The notes under the pieces are model-generated. The model was not told the DNA's origin. It saw only the letters and a list, made by a program, of their open reading frames with translations, and ran no database searches. From positions 1,009,501-1,073,500 of the forward strand of contig JAYKKM010000472.1 of NCBI GenBank assembly GCA_035772405.1: DNA of 64,000 nucleotides, given 5' to 3'. Positions 50,801 through 59,959 of the stretch are shown here, piece after piece. This DNA is from Chrysogorgia sp. JL179-B06 (taxonomy: Eukaryota; Cnidaria; Anthozoa; Scleralcyonacea; Chrysogorgiidae). The number at the start of each line of letters is the position of its first letter. Position 1 is the stretch's first letter. The position numbers and the translations under genes were made by a program.

Positions 50801-51034
50801 TTATTTTGAGAACGGGTCAATAGGTAAGTATTTCTTGCTCTGCGCCCACTTAACGAGTAGCGTTGAAACGCCTACAGCAGTCGCTAACTTGAGGGTGCCC
50901 TTCACTGATTCAGGAGTGCCTAACGGTTCTTTTAGTACTTTCTTTGATGCCATGGATACGGCTACGGCTCCAGCAGTCACGAGGGCTGCGTCGTATAGCT
51001 CGTTCATCAGTTCTTTTCTGTCTATTGATGCCAT
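50801..51034 (-). CDS. Small Polinton membrane protein of P2 (77 aa)
   Basis: Orthologue of P1 18712-18948, one residue shorter (MASIDRKELMNEL). Hydrophobic YDAALVTAGAVAVSMASKK helix and the KKYLPIDPFSK end are preserved. Start preceded by ATATCGTATAATAT. Confidence 0.72.
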   Translation of the reverse strand: MASIDRKELMNELYDAALVTAGAVAVSMASKKVLKEPLGTPESVKGTLKLATAVGVSTLLVKWAQSKKYLPIDPFSK

Positions 51035-51051
51035 ATATTATACGATATGTT

Positions 51052-51351
51052 TTAATCGAGGCTGTCGAGTTTACGTGATGGTTTTATAACAACGGTCTTA
51101 GGCTCTTCGGTTACTACTTGTTTGTCTTGACTAATCGTGTAGTACAGCGAACCAGCGGCTATTACCACTCCTATAGTACCTATGATGTATCCGTAGTTAA
51201 AACTATCGTCCTCACTTATCACTCTCTCTCTCATCTTCCTCTCTTTGGCTGCTTTGGATATAGCAGCCAAGCGTTTGCCTGCCTCTACTCTCTTAGGGTC
51301 TTTGGTCCTTGTTGTCGACGTTATAATAGGTACAGACTCGCTGTCAGTCAT
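51052..51351 (-). CDS. Polinton basic protein with transmembrane helix, P2 (99 aa)
   Basis: Orthologue of P1 18969-19289: a basic stretch (KDPKRVEAGKRLAAISKAAK), then a helix (YGYIIGTIGVVIAAGSLYYT) and a charged tail. Slightly shorter through small in-frame deletions. Start preceded by CCACGTATAATATA. Confidence 0.72.
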   Translation of the reverse strand: MTDSESVPIITSTTRTKDPKRVEAGKRLAAISKAAKERKMRERVISEDDSFNYGYIIGTIGVVIAAGSLYYTISQDKQVVTEEPKTVVIKPSRKLDSLD

Positions 51352-51352
51352 C

Positions 51353-51366
51353 TATATTATACGTGG
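51353..51366 (-). promoter_or_regulatory. Start-proximal AT-rich promoter-like motif (P2)
   Basis: On the coding strand CCACGTATAATATA immediately upstream of the ATG at 51351; one base different from the P1 site at 19291-19304. A comparable ACGTGGTATATTATA precedes the BRO-N gene at 52181. Confidence 0.5.
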
Positions 51367-51396
51367 TGTCTTGTTACAGACCATCTCACAGTCATC

Positions 51397-51831
51397 TCAC
51401 AGATAGAGTATTCGATGAAAGTATCTTTGGTGATTAGACAGTGTGGTTTCACTCTTAAATCTTCTGTTACAGTACTCGCACAGAACTCTAGAGTCTATCA
51501 TATATGTCTCTATGAAATGTATTATCTCATGTTGGTCTGAGGATAGTAACGTGTTGTACCCTTGTGATCTTAGTCTCCTTAATACCCTCAACTGGTTATT
51601 CCTAATAACCCCATTACCTTTCGGTGTTTTGAACTCTATAGCAAAACCATTGTATCTCTTGTGTAGTTGTGGAACTATCAAGTCTGGTTGCCCACCACTG
51701 TAACCTTTCTTCCATCCATCTATTCTTTTAGTAGATGTGTCTTGGTACTCACCCAACCCTGGGATGACTATTGTTGGATAGTACTCTCTAATGTACTTCA
51801 CAATGTCGTAGTGTAAATCTGTCTCATTCAT
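51397..51831 (-). CDS. VRR-NUC-type nuclease with C-terminal C2H2 finger (P2)
   Basis: Start taken at ATG 51831 (MNETDLHYDIVKY), overlapping the BRO-N stop as ATGA. The nuclease core includes GLGEYQDTSTKR, GGQPDLIVPQLHK and FAIEFKTPKGNG (Asp and ExK residues of the PD-(D/E)xK fold) and NQLRVLRRLRSQGY. A C2H2 finger CEYCNRRF...HQRYFH ends the protein. VRR-NUC enzymes cut branched or single-stranded DNA; a role in resolving replication intermediates of the element is an inference. Separate gene here, fused to BRO-N in P1. Confidence 0.8.
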   Translation of the reverse strand: MNETDLHYDIVKYIREYYPTIVIPGLGEYQDTSTKRIDGWKKGYSGGQPDLIVPQLHKRYNGFAIEFKTPKGNGVIRNNQLRVLRRLRSQGYNTLLSSDQHEIIHFIETYMIDSRVLCEYCNRRFKSETTLSNHQRYFHRILYL

Positions 51832-52181
51832 AATCGATAGTTGGTTATGTTGTGTGTTGGTAGGACTTCTGTGAATACCCATTTTTGGAACTTTCTTGCT
51901 GACTCGAGTTTCGATGAGAAGACTAGAGCGTAAACTCCTGGCTCCGATATTAATATCGTGTTTGGTTGTAAGTTTAAAGGGGGGCGTGATTCGCGCCCCC
52001 CTTCAAACACCTCTCGTTTGACCTTATATGTATCGTCAACGTGTACGCTGATAGCCCACTTCGCGTTTTTATACCCTAATGCCTTAGCGACTTCTTTTCC
52101 ATAGAACCAAATATTGTCTCCATCTTTAATAGTCGTGACAGACATGTCGTTATTTCTAAATATTTTAGTGATACTCATCAC
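51828..52181 (-). CDS. BRO-N domain protein (P2, 117 aa)
   Basis: A stand-alone BRO-N domain: DGDNIWFYGKEVAKALGY near residues 20-37, ISEPGVYALVFSSKLESARK and FQKWVFTEVLP near the end. BRO-N is a DNA-binding module widespread in large DNA viruses and phages. The stop overlaps the ATG of the nuclease gene (ATGA), so the two are probably co-translated, consistent with their fusion in P1. Start preceded by a GTATATTATAG context. Confidence 0.8.
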   Translation of the reverse strand: MMSITKIFRNNDMSVTTIKDGDNIWFYGKEVAKALGYKNAKWAISVHVDDTYKVKREVFEGGRESRPPLNLQPNTILISEPGVYALVFSSKLESARKFQKWVFTEVLPTHNITNYRL

Positions 52182-52432
52182 CTATAATATACCACGTGTT
52201 TTATTTTGTGTTTAAATAGCAGTCGTCTAAAGAGAGTAACCACTTAATAGCACGAACGCGTGATCTGACCAAGGTCCCATTTTGGGGTGTTGGTCAGACT
52301 AGTCTGTTTTGACACTCGAAAACTCAGGTCCCGTTTTGGGACCTGAGTTTTTGTCGTCTTTCATGTGGAACACACTCCTGGTTCTGATATGTAGACCGAC
52401 CGTGTGGGGTGACTCACCCCTTGTATCTTACC
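52182..52432. other. Intergenic region of P2 with two GGTCCC hairpins
   Basis: No gene. Contains the hairpin at 52318-52352 and a weaker one at about 52265-52297 (CTGACCAAGGTCCCA...). P1 retains only a trace (GTCCTGTTTTGGGAC near 20207). Confidence 0.5.
52318..52352 (-). terminator. Perfect hairpin with flanking A/T runs
   Basis: AAAACTCAGGTCCC and its complement GGGACCTGAGTTTT flank a short GTTTT loop. It sits in the only long gap between minus-strand genes of P2, downstream of the 166-aa gene. It could mark a transcript 3' end or an RNA element. No direct evidence of termination. Confidence 0.35.
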
Positions 52433-52933
52433 CTATTTTGGAACGTTGGTCTCGTCATATACTTTATTGTACCTTTTCACCATTCCATTGATTGGTGGGC
52501 ATAAGTCAGTCACATTATCGTCCAATACTTTAACGTCTGAGAGAAACGTTGACTCGTTATAAGGAAGACCTCTAAGATACGATCTTAGTTGTGTCAGTAT
52601 TTTCTTGTAGCTAGTGTGTGCGAACTTACAATGCTCCACTCTACTCGTCAGATTGGATTTAGCCAAGTAGCCTTGGATGATCACACCAGGACCACTAATA
52701 CAAGCAATGATTAGAGGGTTAGCGGTTATCGATCCAGCTACAATCCCTACTGTCGTTAACCCTATGCTAGTCATGTTTAACGATAGTTTAACTTTCTTCA
52801 ACCTCTTGTATTTCCATTTGTAACAGGCTTCTAGTTTGTGGTAGTACGCGTACAAGCGTTTGAGCTCTAGTACCTCTTCCTCTGACATATCCTTTGATAT
52901 GTGATTGAAAACAACAACTGACTTCTTCCTCAT
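52433..52933 (-). CDS. Polinton two-helix membrane protein of P2 (166 aa)
   Basis: The N-terminal 50 residues are charged and helical (SEEEVLELKRLYAYYHKLEA). Two hydrophobic segments follow (MTSIGLTTVGIVAGSI, NPLIIACISGPGVIIQGYL), then the soluble domain YKKILTQLRSYLRGLPYN and VTDLCPPINGM. Orthologue of P1 20187-20579, which lacks the N-terminal part. Starts 5 bp from the fibre-like gene stop. Function unknown. Confidence 0.7.
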   Translation of the reverse strand: MRKKSVVVFNHISKDMSEEEVLELKRLYAYYHKLEACYKWKYKRLKKVKLSLNMTSIGLTTVGIVAGSITANPLIIACISGPGVIIQGYLAKSNLTSRVEHCKFAHTSYKKILTQLRSYLRGLPYNESTFLSDVKVLDDNVTDLCPPINGMVKRYNKVYDETNVPK

Positions 52934-52938
52934 ATATC

Positions 52939-53172
52939 TTAGCTCACATCATATTCCTTCATCATATCTCTACCAACTAATATTATGTCTCGGCTCGTCA
53001 TGTAGCCAGAGACAACCCTCACACCGTAGAACTCTATCAAAGACGGGTACTTATACGGTGCGAGTGGTATTTTTGGTCGATACACTCCAAAGATCGTTAC
53101 GTAAGGAGACCCTATCTCTTCATGGTTAGCTGTGAAGTCTGAGTCTGTTGATCTTATGTTGTTCACCTTAAC
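52939..53172 (-). pseudogene. C-terminal fragment of the fibre-like protein (P2)
   Basis: Matches P1 20603-20830 from NNIRSTDSDFTAN onward. It has 11 bases that P1 lacks and therefore shows the original C-terminal frame (YMTSRDIILVGRDMM). It is truncated at 53172, where homology to P1 ends; the first three quarters of the gene are missing. Confidence 0.75.
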
Positions 53173-53790
53173 CGCCTGTCAAGCAGCTCAAGTCTTCACC
53201 AGTCGGAAATAATAATATAATATCAAAATAAAATAAGAACAACTTACACGGTATAATTGTATAAGCTGCGAAAAGGAAGATAAGGCCTAACTGATAAGAA
53301 GAAAGACGGACTTCTAGAACACAAATCCAACACAGGTTCTGAAAGAATCAGAAATATGTTCTGAGAGAGCCAAATAGCACGTACGGACAAGCGAAACGCT
53401 GGTGCTAGACACGGGGACAATTACTCGTATAACACGAGACCCCGGTTTTTGCAGCTTTGACAAACAACAAATCAACAGGAGTTCTAAAAAGAACCAAAGA
53501 TGTGCTTGTCTCGGCAGACAAGAGAGTGCATGTTCAAGCAGTGTTACTAGGTTAGCAGCCTAGAGCATGGATCCACCACAACCAACACACGTGAACGATT
53601 CTCGAACCTAGAGAATTGGTGATAGATCAAGTGTAAACTTAATCAAAAATGATTAAGCTGATAAGAATTATATGAATATCATTATCCAATTAATTAGTTA
53701 TGTTGAAATTTGTTGGAAGTATTTCTTTATAAATATCAAAGCCCAGCACATTTTCATAAAAGCCATTGAATCAGACACGAGTAAAATCAT
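53173..53790. other. Unidentified sequence joined to the broken P2
   Basis: No gene recognised. It marks the breakpoint at which P2 is lost; the transition is abrupt with no visible duplication. Confidence 0.4.
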
Positions 53791-54530
53791 AACATTTAAT
53801 AAAGTTCTAACGTTTCGTTGTTATTATCACAACATCTTCAGAGAATAATTTACATGAGTGTAGTGAGACTAAATATATAATTACAGAGTATCATAAAATA
53901 TGCATGCAATAACCAATCAGAGAGAGTTACTATAATAAAAGTGACAGACAGAAAGTAAGATTATAAAAGAAAGAGTGGCACAGAACCAATATTGCCATTT
54001 AGAGAAGGTTTAAGATTGCGAATGAGTAAGCTTTCGCGTAGAAGAAGTTCAGACTCCAAAGAGCAAGAAGAACTTATTTTAAAATCGTCAAATGAGATAG
54101 GGTGACCAGTGTTATGGTGATGAGAAAGAATGTTAGCGGCAGGAGGGTTAGTGCATTTCTTTCCGGGGAAGGTGAGATTCCCAAGTGCTCTGAAACACGT
54201 GGGTGTAGGTGTCGGATTGTTTCTCTGACATACGAAGCTCCGCACCTTCGACACGTAAAATGATAAATGACACGTGATCTAAGACGAAGAGGAATCTTGT
54301 CTCTGAAGGACAAGCAATATACCTAATGTCAATATGAGGATAAGCCGATGAGAAAAGTTTTTTCATTTGTGTTCGGATTTGAGCGAAATGTTTTCCAGTA
54401 AATGGCAAGGAAAAGTAAAGAATGAGTTTAGGAACCGTAGGTACTCTAGTAGATTTAGAAAAAACTTTGTCAAGAAAAGTGGCAATACAACCATCAAGAA
54501 ATTTCTCAGGGTAACCGTTGCTATTAACCG
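53791..54530 (-). pseudogene. Penelope-like element, 3' part with GIY-YIG endonuclease domain
   Basis: On the minus strand: KDKIPLRLRSR-type linker, VIYHFTCRRCGASYVRETIR (the GIY-YIG/CCHH region of Penelope-like proteins, here SYV-ET instead of YIGET), HLHPRVSEHLGIS, then in another frame NILSHHHNTGHPISFDDFKI and SELLLRESLLIRNLKPSLNG. Two frameshifts are present. The plus-strand stretch AGTTCTAACGTTTCGTTG (53801 on) followed by ATCTTCAGAG is typical of the 3' end of such elements. RT domain absent. Confidence 0.72.
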
Positions 54531-54539
54531 AACATTATG

Positions 54540-56460
54540 ATGTATGTATTATATGTATATACATGTCTCATTTATTTTAAGGCACACCACACCGGTTTGT
54601 GGTCTGAAAAATACGATTCATATATTCCAATTGTAACGCGTATTCGCCTTCAATATTGGTGTACAGATGATCCCATTATCGGTTGTAGGAAGGTAGATGC
54701 AACTTTTGCTGATATGAGGATACAAATATTTTAACTATCTGCTGTTTCTGACCTTCGTCTGATAGCCTGCAGTCAATCTTGAAATCACCACATATTATGC
54801 AATACTCTTGCGTAAATTTATCTAATAAGCCAGTTCGTAATGTCCACTGCGCGTCAAAATGACGTGTTCTGCGTCATTTTAATTCATAACATCAGGCTAA
54901 AACTACAATATACACATTTGCATTTCTATTTACACTTGCAAATTCGTTATACTGAATTCCCCAGCCTGATATTATGAATTGAAATCAGATTTATCCAACG
55001 CACTGGCTTATTGTCATTGAATAGTCAAATGAAGAGTGTCCCAACTACATGTATGGTTGTCCAATTACGTCCTATACATGTCACTTATGAGCTCTCAGCT
55101 GGAACTAATCAAAAATATGAATATAGCAATTCGCTTCGCGCGAAAATATTCGCCTAGTGCAAAACCGCCATAAGCATCGAATCTCCACTGGGCAGAAAAT
55201 AAAATTTTCGTTTGTGATGTGAGATATAGCGTGGAACTAATTTTTAAAAAAGACAAAAAGGAAAAGTCGAGTACAGTATGAGCACATAATATGAGTATGC
55301 GGGCACAGAAGGGGACAGAAGCGTTCCTGATCGCACATCCCGAGCTTGCCAGTTGCGCCATATTGTAAACACCGCACTGCAATTCATTTGTAGTGATATC
55401 CCAAATAAAACCTATTCAAATCTTGTAAAATTGTTGTAAATCTATAAGCCATTGATAACAACAGTTAGTCCCTCAAATGCAAGGAACAGTGGGTGATTTT
55501 AGAAATGTTGATCGAAACGCAAATTTGTCAAGTCAAGCGAAGATTTATATTTAGAAAAACACTGAAGTAAAACAGAATCAGGGAGCAATTGTGCCTGAAA
55601 GCTATATAAGAATAGAAACCATTCTAAGACATACCAGTATGGAAAGAAGGCAGAGGTATAGCCAGAAATTAAAAAGTGAGCTAGAAGTATTCGATAATAT
55701 TAAGTCTTCTAGAATCAAGTAAGGGATAGATCTTACTTCATGTACCGGACACAGAAATTTGCATGAGTAACATTTTAGTACTGTATAGAACTGGCTCGTT
55801 CTTTAAAAATCCCGTTTATTTTATCTATAATAGGTTTAATTCATAAATTGGAGAACTCCAGGACAAAAATAAAGGGGATTTTTTAAAGAACGAAGCCGCT
55901 AGGTCAGTAGGAACAGAATACCAGTAGCGCTTACTATTAAATGGTCATTAAACCGTGTCAAATTGTTGAAAATTGTCATACTAGAATTGCTTCGTTCTTT
56001 AAAATTACATAGCTTGAAATTACTTGGCTAAAAGTTATTAATAAATACGATTTCACATTCTTGATTTATGTCAGTATAGTTAAGTTAAAAAGTTGACGGA
56101 TATTCTATAATCGCTCCTAGGTCTCTGAGCTATCAGTTGGCGGCTGGCCATGGCATTTGGTCATGCTATGCTAAATTATAATCATTTATTTTATTTTATT
56201 TTTTTTTATAATGATATAACAATATATTTCTGAATTTCGAATAATATGTCATGATCAGTTATCACTACAAAATAGTGAAAGGTCGAGAAAAAGCTTCTTA
56301 TCGTGTGGGGTATATAGGTCTGGTTTAATGCTAAACACATTGAAAATTGATCATCTTAACGCTGACCTTATCATTTCATAATATTGACCTTATCTTAACG
56401 CTGAACTTATCATTTGGCACGGACGCGGATGCCAAGGGTATAGCAATAGCTCTTCTGCAC
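54540..56460. other. No gene; AT-rich, with a short MITE-like fold-back
   Basis: No supportable coding region. The inverted repeat at 55793-55899 (GGCTCGTTCTTTAAAAATCCC / GGGATTTTTTAAAGAACGAAGCC) is a candidate MITE; a related half-site TTCGTTCTTTAAAAT is at 55988. Confidence 0.45.
55793..55899. repeat. 107-bp fold-back element
   Basis: Arms of about 25 bp (TCGTTCTTTAAAAATCCC and complement) around a 50-bp AT-rich core. Confidence 0.7.
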
Positions 56461-56464
56461 TAAC

Positions 56465-56700
56465 GTGCAGGATATACAAATACGACGAGGTCGTTTGGCC
56501 GGGCTCGGTGATTGCCGAATAATTTCTAAGTACATAAACGGTTTTTACGACGTGTATACACGTTCTCGTAATATAAGAGACACGTACGTTATGTATGTAG
56601 ACGCCGTAATTCCGAAACTGTTTTCAGAATTGAAATCGAGTAAATATTGGCCGAGATAGCGTTCAAAATCTACATACGACTAACCGGCTTTTAAGATTTG
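56465..56700. repeat. Dispersed repeat, copy 1 of a pair
   Basis: Matches 57170-57395 in the same orientation, with strongest identity over TTTTCAGAATTGAAATCGAG and the following TAAATATTGGCCGAGATA. The pair flanks the tRNA-like sequence. Confidence 0.75.
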
Positions 56701-56872
56701 TTATCGACAGATGCGCTCTGGGCACTGGGGACCATGTATGGGCGAAGTAGGGTGGGGAGTAGTGGTACCAATTACATGATGGGAATACGGATTTAAATTT
56801 TAGGTAAACGCAGAAAGAACACTTAGGCATAGCAATATCAAGAGAATTATAGTGGATAAAGTATTACAAATT

Positions 56873-56962
56873 GGTAGCGTACGTGGCCGAGTGGTCTAAG
56901 GCGCTGGATTAAGGTATAGCAGTCATTTCGATGGGGTGCCGGGTCGAATCCCACCGCTGACA
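56873..56962 (+). tRNA. Degenerate tRNA-Leu (AAG)-like sequence
   Basis: Contains TGGCCGAGTGG (A box), GGTCTAAGGCGCTGGA, an anticodon loop TTAAGGT reading AAG, and GGGTCGAATCCCACCGC (B box/T arm). The anticodon stem is mismatched (CTGGA versus TAGCAG) and extra bases lie after the acceptor 5' strand. It is probably a tRNA pseudogene or the head of a tRNA-derived SINE rather than a working tRNA. Confidence 0.5.
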
Positions 56963-57169
56963 CTACTCATTTTATTTTATTGAAATTTTACCTAGAGATT
57001 ATTTTTCTTTATTAATTCTAGAGATAGAGTGCGATATATTATCCGAGGGTGATAATTTCGCCGCGGCAGGGATCCATTTCTCACTGAACATATATATATA
57101 TATATATTTGAGCAGAGCATGGTAGCACCAACTCCTTATAAGGAAGTAAAAAGTCGTTTTGGGTAAACC

Positions 57170-57395
57170 GTTTGAATCGGACAATATTTGGATTTTGGGC
57201 GAAGGAGGCCATTGGCGAGTGGTGATCTGACGAACTACATAAATGGGTTTTTACGAAGGTTATACACGTTCGCGTAATATTATGGAACCGTGCACGCGTT
57301 ATCTATTTGGACTCGTTAATTCCAAATCTGTTTTCAGAATTGAAATCGAGTAAATATTGGCCGAGATAACGTCCAAAATCTTATCGACAGAGACT
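57170..57395. repeat. Dispersed repeat, copy 2 of a pair
   Basis: Direct repeat of 56465-56700. An (AT)n tract lies just upstream at 57088-57109. Confidence 0.75.
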
Positions 57396-57408
57396 ACAAA
57401 TACAAATA

Positions 57409-58560
57409 TTACAACAAGATGGCGGATTGTAGACTGTCTTTTGTCATAATTATCTGAAATATTTCAAAAACCAAGAAAGATACAGAAAAATTGTAAAAGG
57501 TCTTATACCATTTTACGAGTTCTTTCAAATGAGACAAAGTTAATTGATATTGCCATATCCCTTTAAGTTTTTTTAATTGGTTAATTTTTTGTCGTCTGTA
57601 TCGTAGTGCTTGGCTATAGATAACACCTCGTTTACATGAGTTTGGGTGGAATGAATTTTTGTGCACTAATAATGTTTTGTCTGTAGGTTTGATATATAAA
57701 TCAGAAACAAGTTCACGTTTGTCGTTGAAGTAAATAGTTGTGTCTAGAAAGTGTACCGATTTGTTTGAGTATTCGTAGTCGAATTTGATAGTTGGATGGA
57801 AATGGTTGATGTGATTAAGGAATTTAAGAAGGGGATTCTGTTCCATGAGGCCATAGTGCGAAAATGTCATTGATGAACCTAATCCACTCAAGTGGAGTAA
57901 GTCCATCAGGTGCATTTAAAAGCATATATTTTTCCAAGGTCGCCATGAATAAGTTGGCATAAGATGGTGCCATAGGTGTGCCCATAGCAGTTCCATGCAT
58001 TTGTAGGTAATATTGACCGTTAAATTCAAAGTAGTTGTTATTAAGTATTAATTCGAGAGTATCGTGAAGGACGTCAAGGTTAGCGTTGCATTGAAGGGTG
58101 TTGTGTTTTTTAAATAGATTAATTGATGCGAAAATGCCTTCGTCGTTCGGTATTTAAGGCTTTTAACGTCGATTGTCAGGAGTATGATGTTGGCCGGAAT
58201 ATTGTTGTTCAGTAGGAATATTCGTTTTAGGAAATCAGTAGAATCTTTGACATATGAATCGATGTTGTTCATCATTGGTTTTAAGTAAAAATCAGCGTAC
58301 TCAGATAGCCTGACAGTCGGACCTCCACAGCCGGATATTATAGATCTTCCTGGCACGTCAGGTTTATGTATTTTTGGAAGCAAGTAAATAGTTAGTTTCC
58401 GGGTTTGTTTATCAATGTGTAGAAATTTAAAGTATTGTTTAATAAACGAGCAGCAGTGTTTTATCAGATTTAAAACACGAGGGCGTAGCCCGAGTGTTTT
58501 AGATCTGATAAAACACATGCTGCGAGTTGTTAGTTGTTTCCCTAAAGAAGTATTTCAGAT
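57409..58560 (-). pseudogene. Penelope-like reverse transcriptase, several frameshifts
   Basis: The minus strand from about 58518: YLLPKIHKPDVPGRSIISGC (the LPKIHKP signature), LSEYADFYLKPMMNNIDSYV, STDFLKRIFL and LLTIDVKSL (motif A Asp). A frame change follows, then MHGTAMGTPMAPSYANLFMA (motif B) and RFINDIFALW at about 57880, where the catalytic FIDD is FIND, i.e. the first Asp is Asn. A further frame (57915-57409) has INHFHPTIKFDYEYSNKSVH, LDTTIYF and SQALRYRRQ. Missing catalytic residue and frame breaks make it inactive. Confidence 0.82.
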
Positions 58561-59473
58561 ACATGTTGCGTCGGTATTGAAGGAAGGATGTATATATGGT
58601 TCGGTATGTTGTTGGTGGCGGCTTGGGGACGAACTTAAGTCCCTTAGATAAAATATCTTTAGTGGTCCTAGGTAAAGGTGTGTCGGAAAGGTTAACAATA
58701 TTCTCGTTGGTGTACTTGTCGCGTATGGTAGAAAAAAATCTTAGTTTTATTTTTGTACCTGTTGTTGTTGTCGTTACGTTTTGTGCCTAGGTGTTACAGT
58801 AGGTCGGGTTTGCGATTTGTTATCATTTTGGTCTGTTGTGTTTCATTCTGTGCTGGTGGTAGTTCTGTATGTGTCCTGGTGTCAGAAAATTCCGTATCTG
58901 TTGTTGTATGTGATTTGTAATTAGGTTGTTGGTATTACTGATGTTGTTGTTGACACTGGTTCCGATTATCCGATATGTGTTGGTAGAGGTGGTTCAATGT
59001 GGGATAGGGAACAAGTTTGATTGGCTGGTGGTTGATTCAATGTGTGAGAAGATGTTGATCGTGATTGTTGTGTGTTGCTGGATGATTGTTGTGTATTTGT
59101 TGTGAATAATCGTTTGGTTATTGTGTGTTGGGGTGTGTTAGTTTTGCTGGTTTTGCGTTCGTTGTTTAGGCGTTTGATCTTTTGTTGGTGTCTTTGCGAT
59201 TTGTTGTTTCTAGTTAGATGTCTGGAGGTGTATCTCTTGCCAATTTTGTCTGTTGCTATTAGTATACGTTTTGCCTGCTCGTTGTCGGTAGATCTGTTGT
59301 TTACACGATGAGTAGAGTGTTCGATTTTCTGTTCAATATTTGTTAATGTCCATTGGTGTTATTCCAGAAGGATATTTAATTGTTGTTTGGCGGCATCCCT
59401 TGATGCTTTCACCCATCGTGAACGAAGGTCGTCATCTAGGATAATGTTGCAGTTGGTGATGTTGTTTAGTCCA
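58561..59473. other. Probable 5' region of the Penelope-like element, decayed
   Basis: On the minus strand the sequence is Asn/Gln/Thr/Ser-rich in a drifting frame between the RT at 57409-58560 and the frame at 59474-59914. It is probably the N-terminal low-complexity part of the same element. No intact gene. Confidence 0.4.
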
Positions 59474-59914
59474 TCAGGCAAAGTTCCGTCGTTTCGGTAA
59501 TCTGTTCAGAGTTTGAAATGAAGCGTGTTGGTATGTTGGTATGTTATTTATGACATGTCCTCTAAGGTTGTATGTTATATATGAGTTGTCTGTCATGTTA
59601 TGTGCGTCATCCGAGTTAGTGATTGATGCAGTGTCCATTAGTCTACGTCTTTCTGGCGTGGGTTGTGTTAAATTTTCCAGTCCTGTGTCACTGTTGCTAT
59701 CGTTGTTGTTCATCAGCATGTTTTCGTCAGTCTCGTTTCGCTCAATGTTCATCATCGTTTGGTCGTTGTCCTTTTTTGGTTCATTTTGTTTGTGTTGTTG
59801 TGTAGTGTTTTCCGTTTCCGTTTCAAGTTCGTATTCGTCAGTTGCGTTAGGTTGGTCGATGTTAATGTTAGTTTCTGTTCCTAAAAGTTCGTTCTCGTAA
59901 ACTTCAATGTTCAA
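59474..59914 (-). CDS. Asn/Glu/Thr-rich ORF (146 aa), probably Penelope-like N-terminal region
   Basis: Hydrophilic, low-complexity protein (ETETENTTQQHKQNEPKK, NMLMNNNDSNSDTG) ending in a more ordered stretch (YNLRGHVINNIPTYQHASF). No known domain. Same strand and just upstream of the RT remnant, so most simply the start of that element's ORF. Could also be an unrelated repeat-derived frame. Confidence 0.35.
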   Translation of the reverse strand: MNIEVYENELLGTETNINIDQPNATDEYELETETENTTQQHKQNEPKKDNDQTMMNIERNETDENMLMNNNDSNSDTGLENLTQPTPERRRLMDTASITNSDDAHNMTDNSYITYNLRGHVINNIPTYQHASFQTLNRLPKRRNFA

Positions 59915-59959
59915 TGCCTCATATGGTGGAATTGACGTTGATATTTGCCCAAGGCCAAG

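Larger units (their letters stand above)
45099..53172 (+). mobile_element. Polinton/Maverick element P2, left part, right side truncated
   Basis: Starts AGTAGTATAGAAAGTGGGGC at 45099, like P1, with a palindromic terminal block to 45316. It contains polymerase B (plus), then nine minus-strand genes colinear with P1 16884-21534. Homology to P1 stops at about 53172 inside the fibre-like gene; integrase, penton, capsid and ATPase genes are absent from the window. Inserted in the PHD-type gene at its left end. The coding genes are much better preserved than in P1. Confidence 0.88.
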
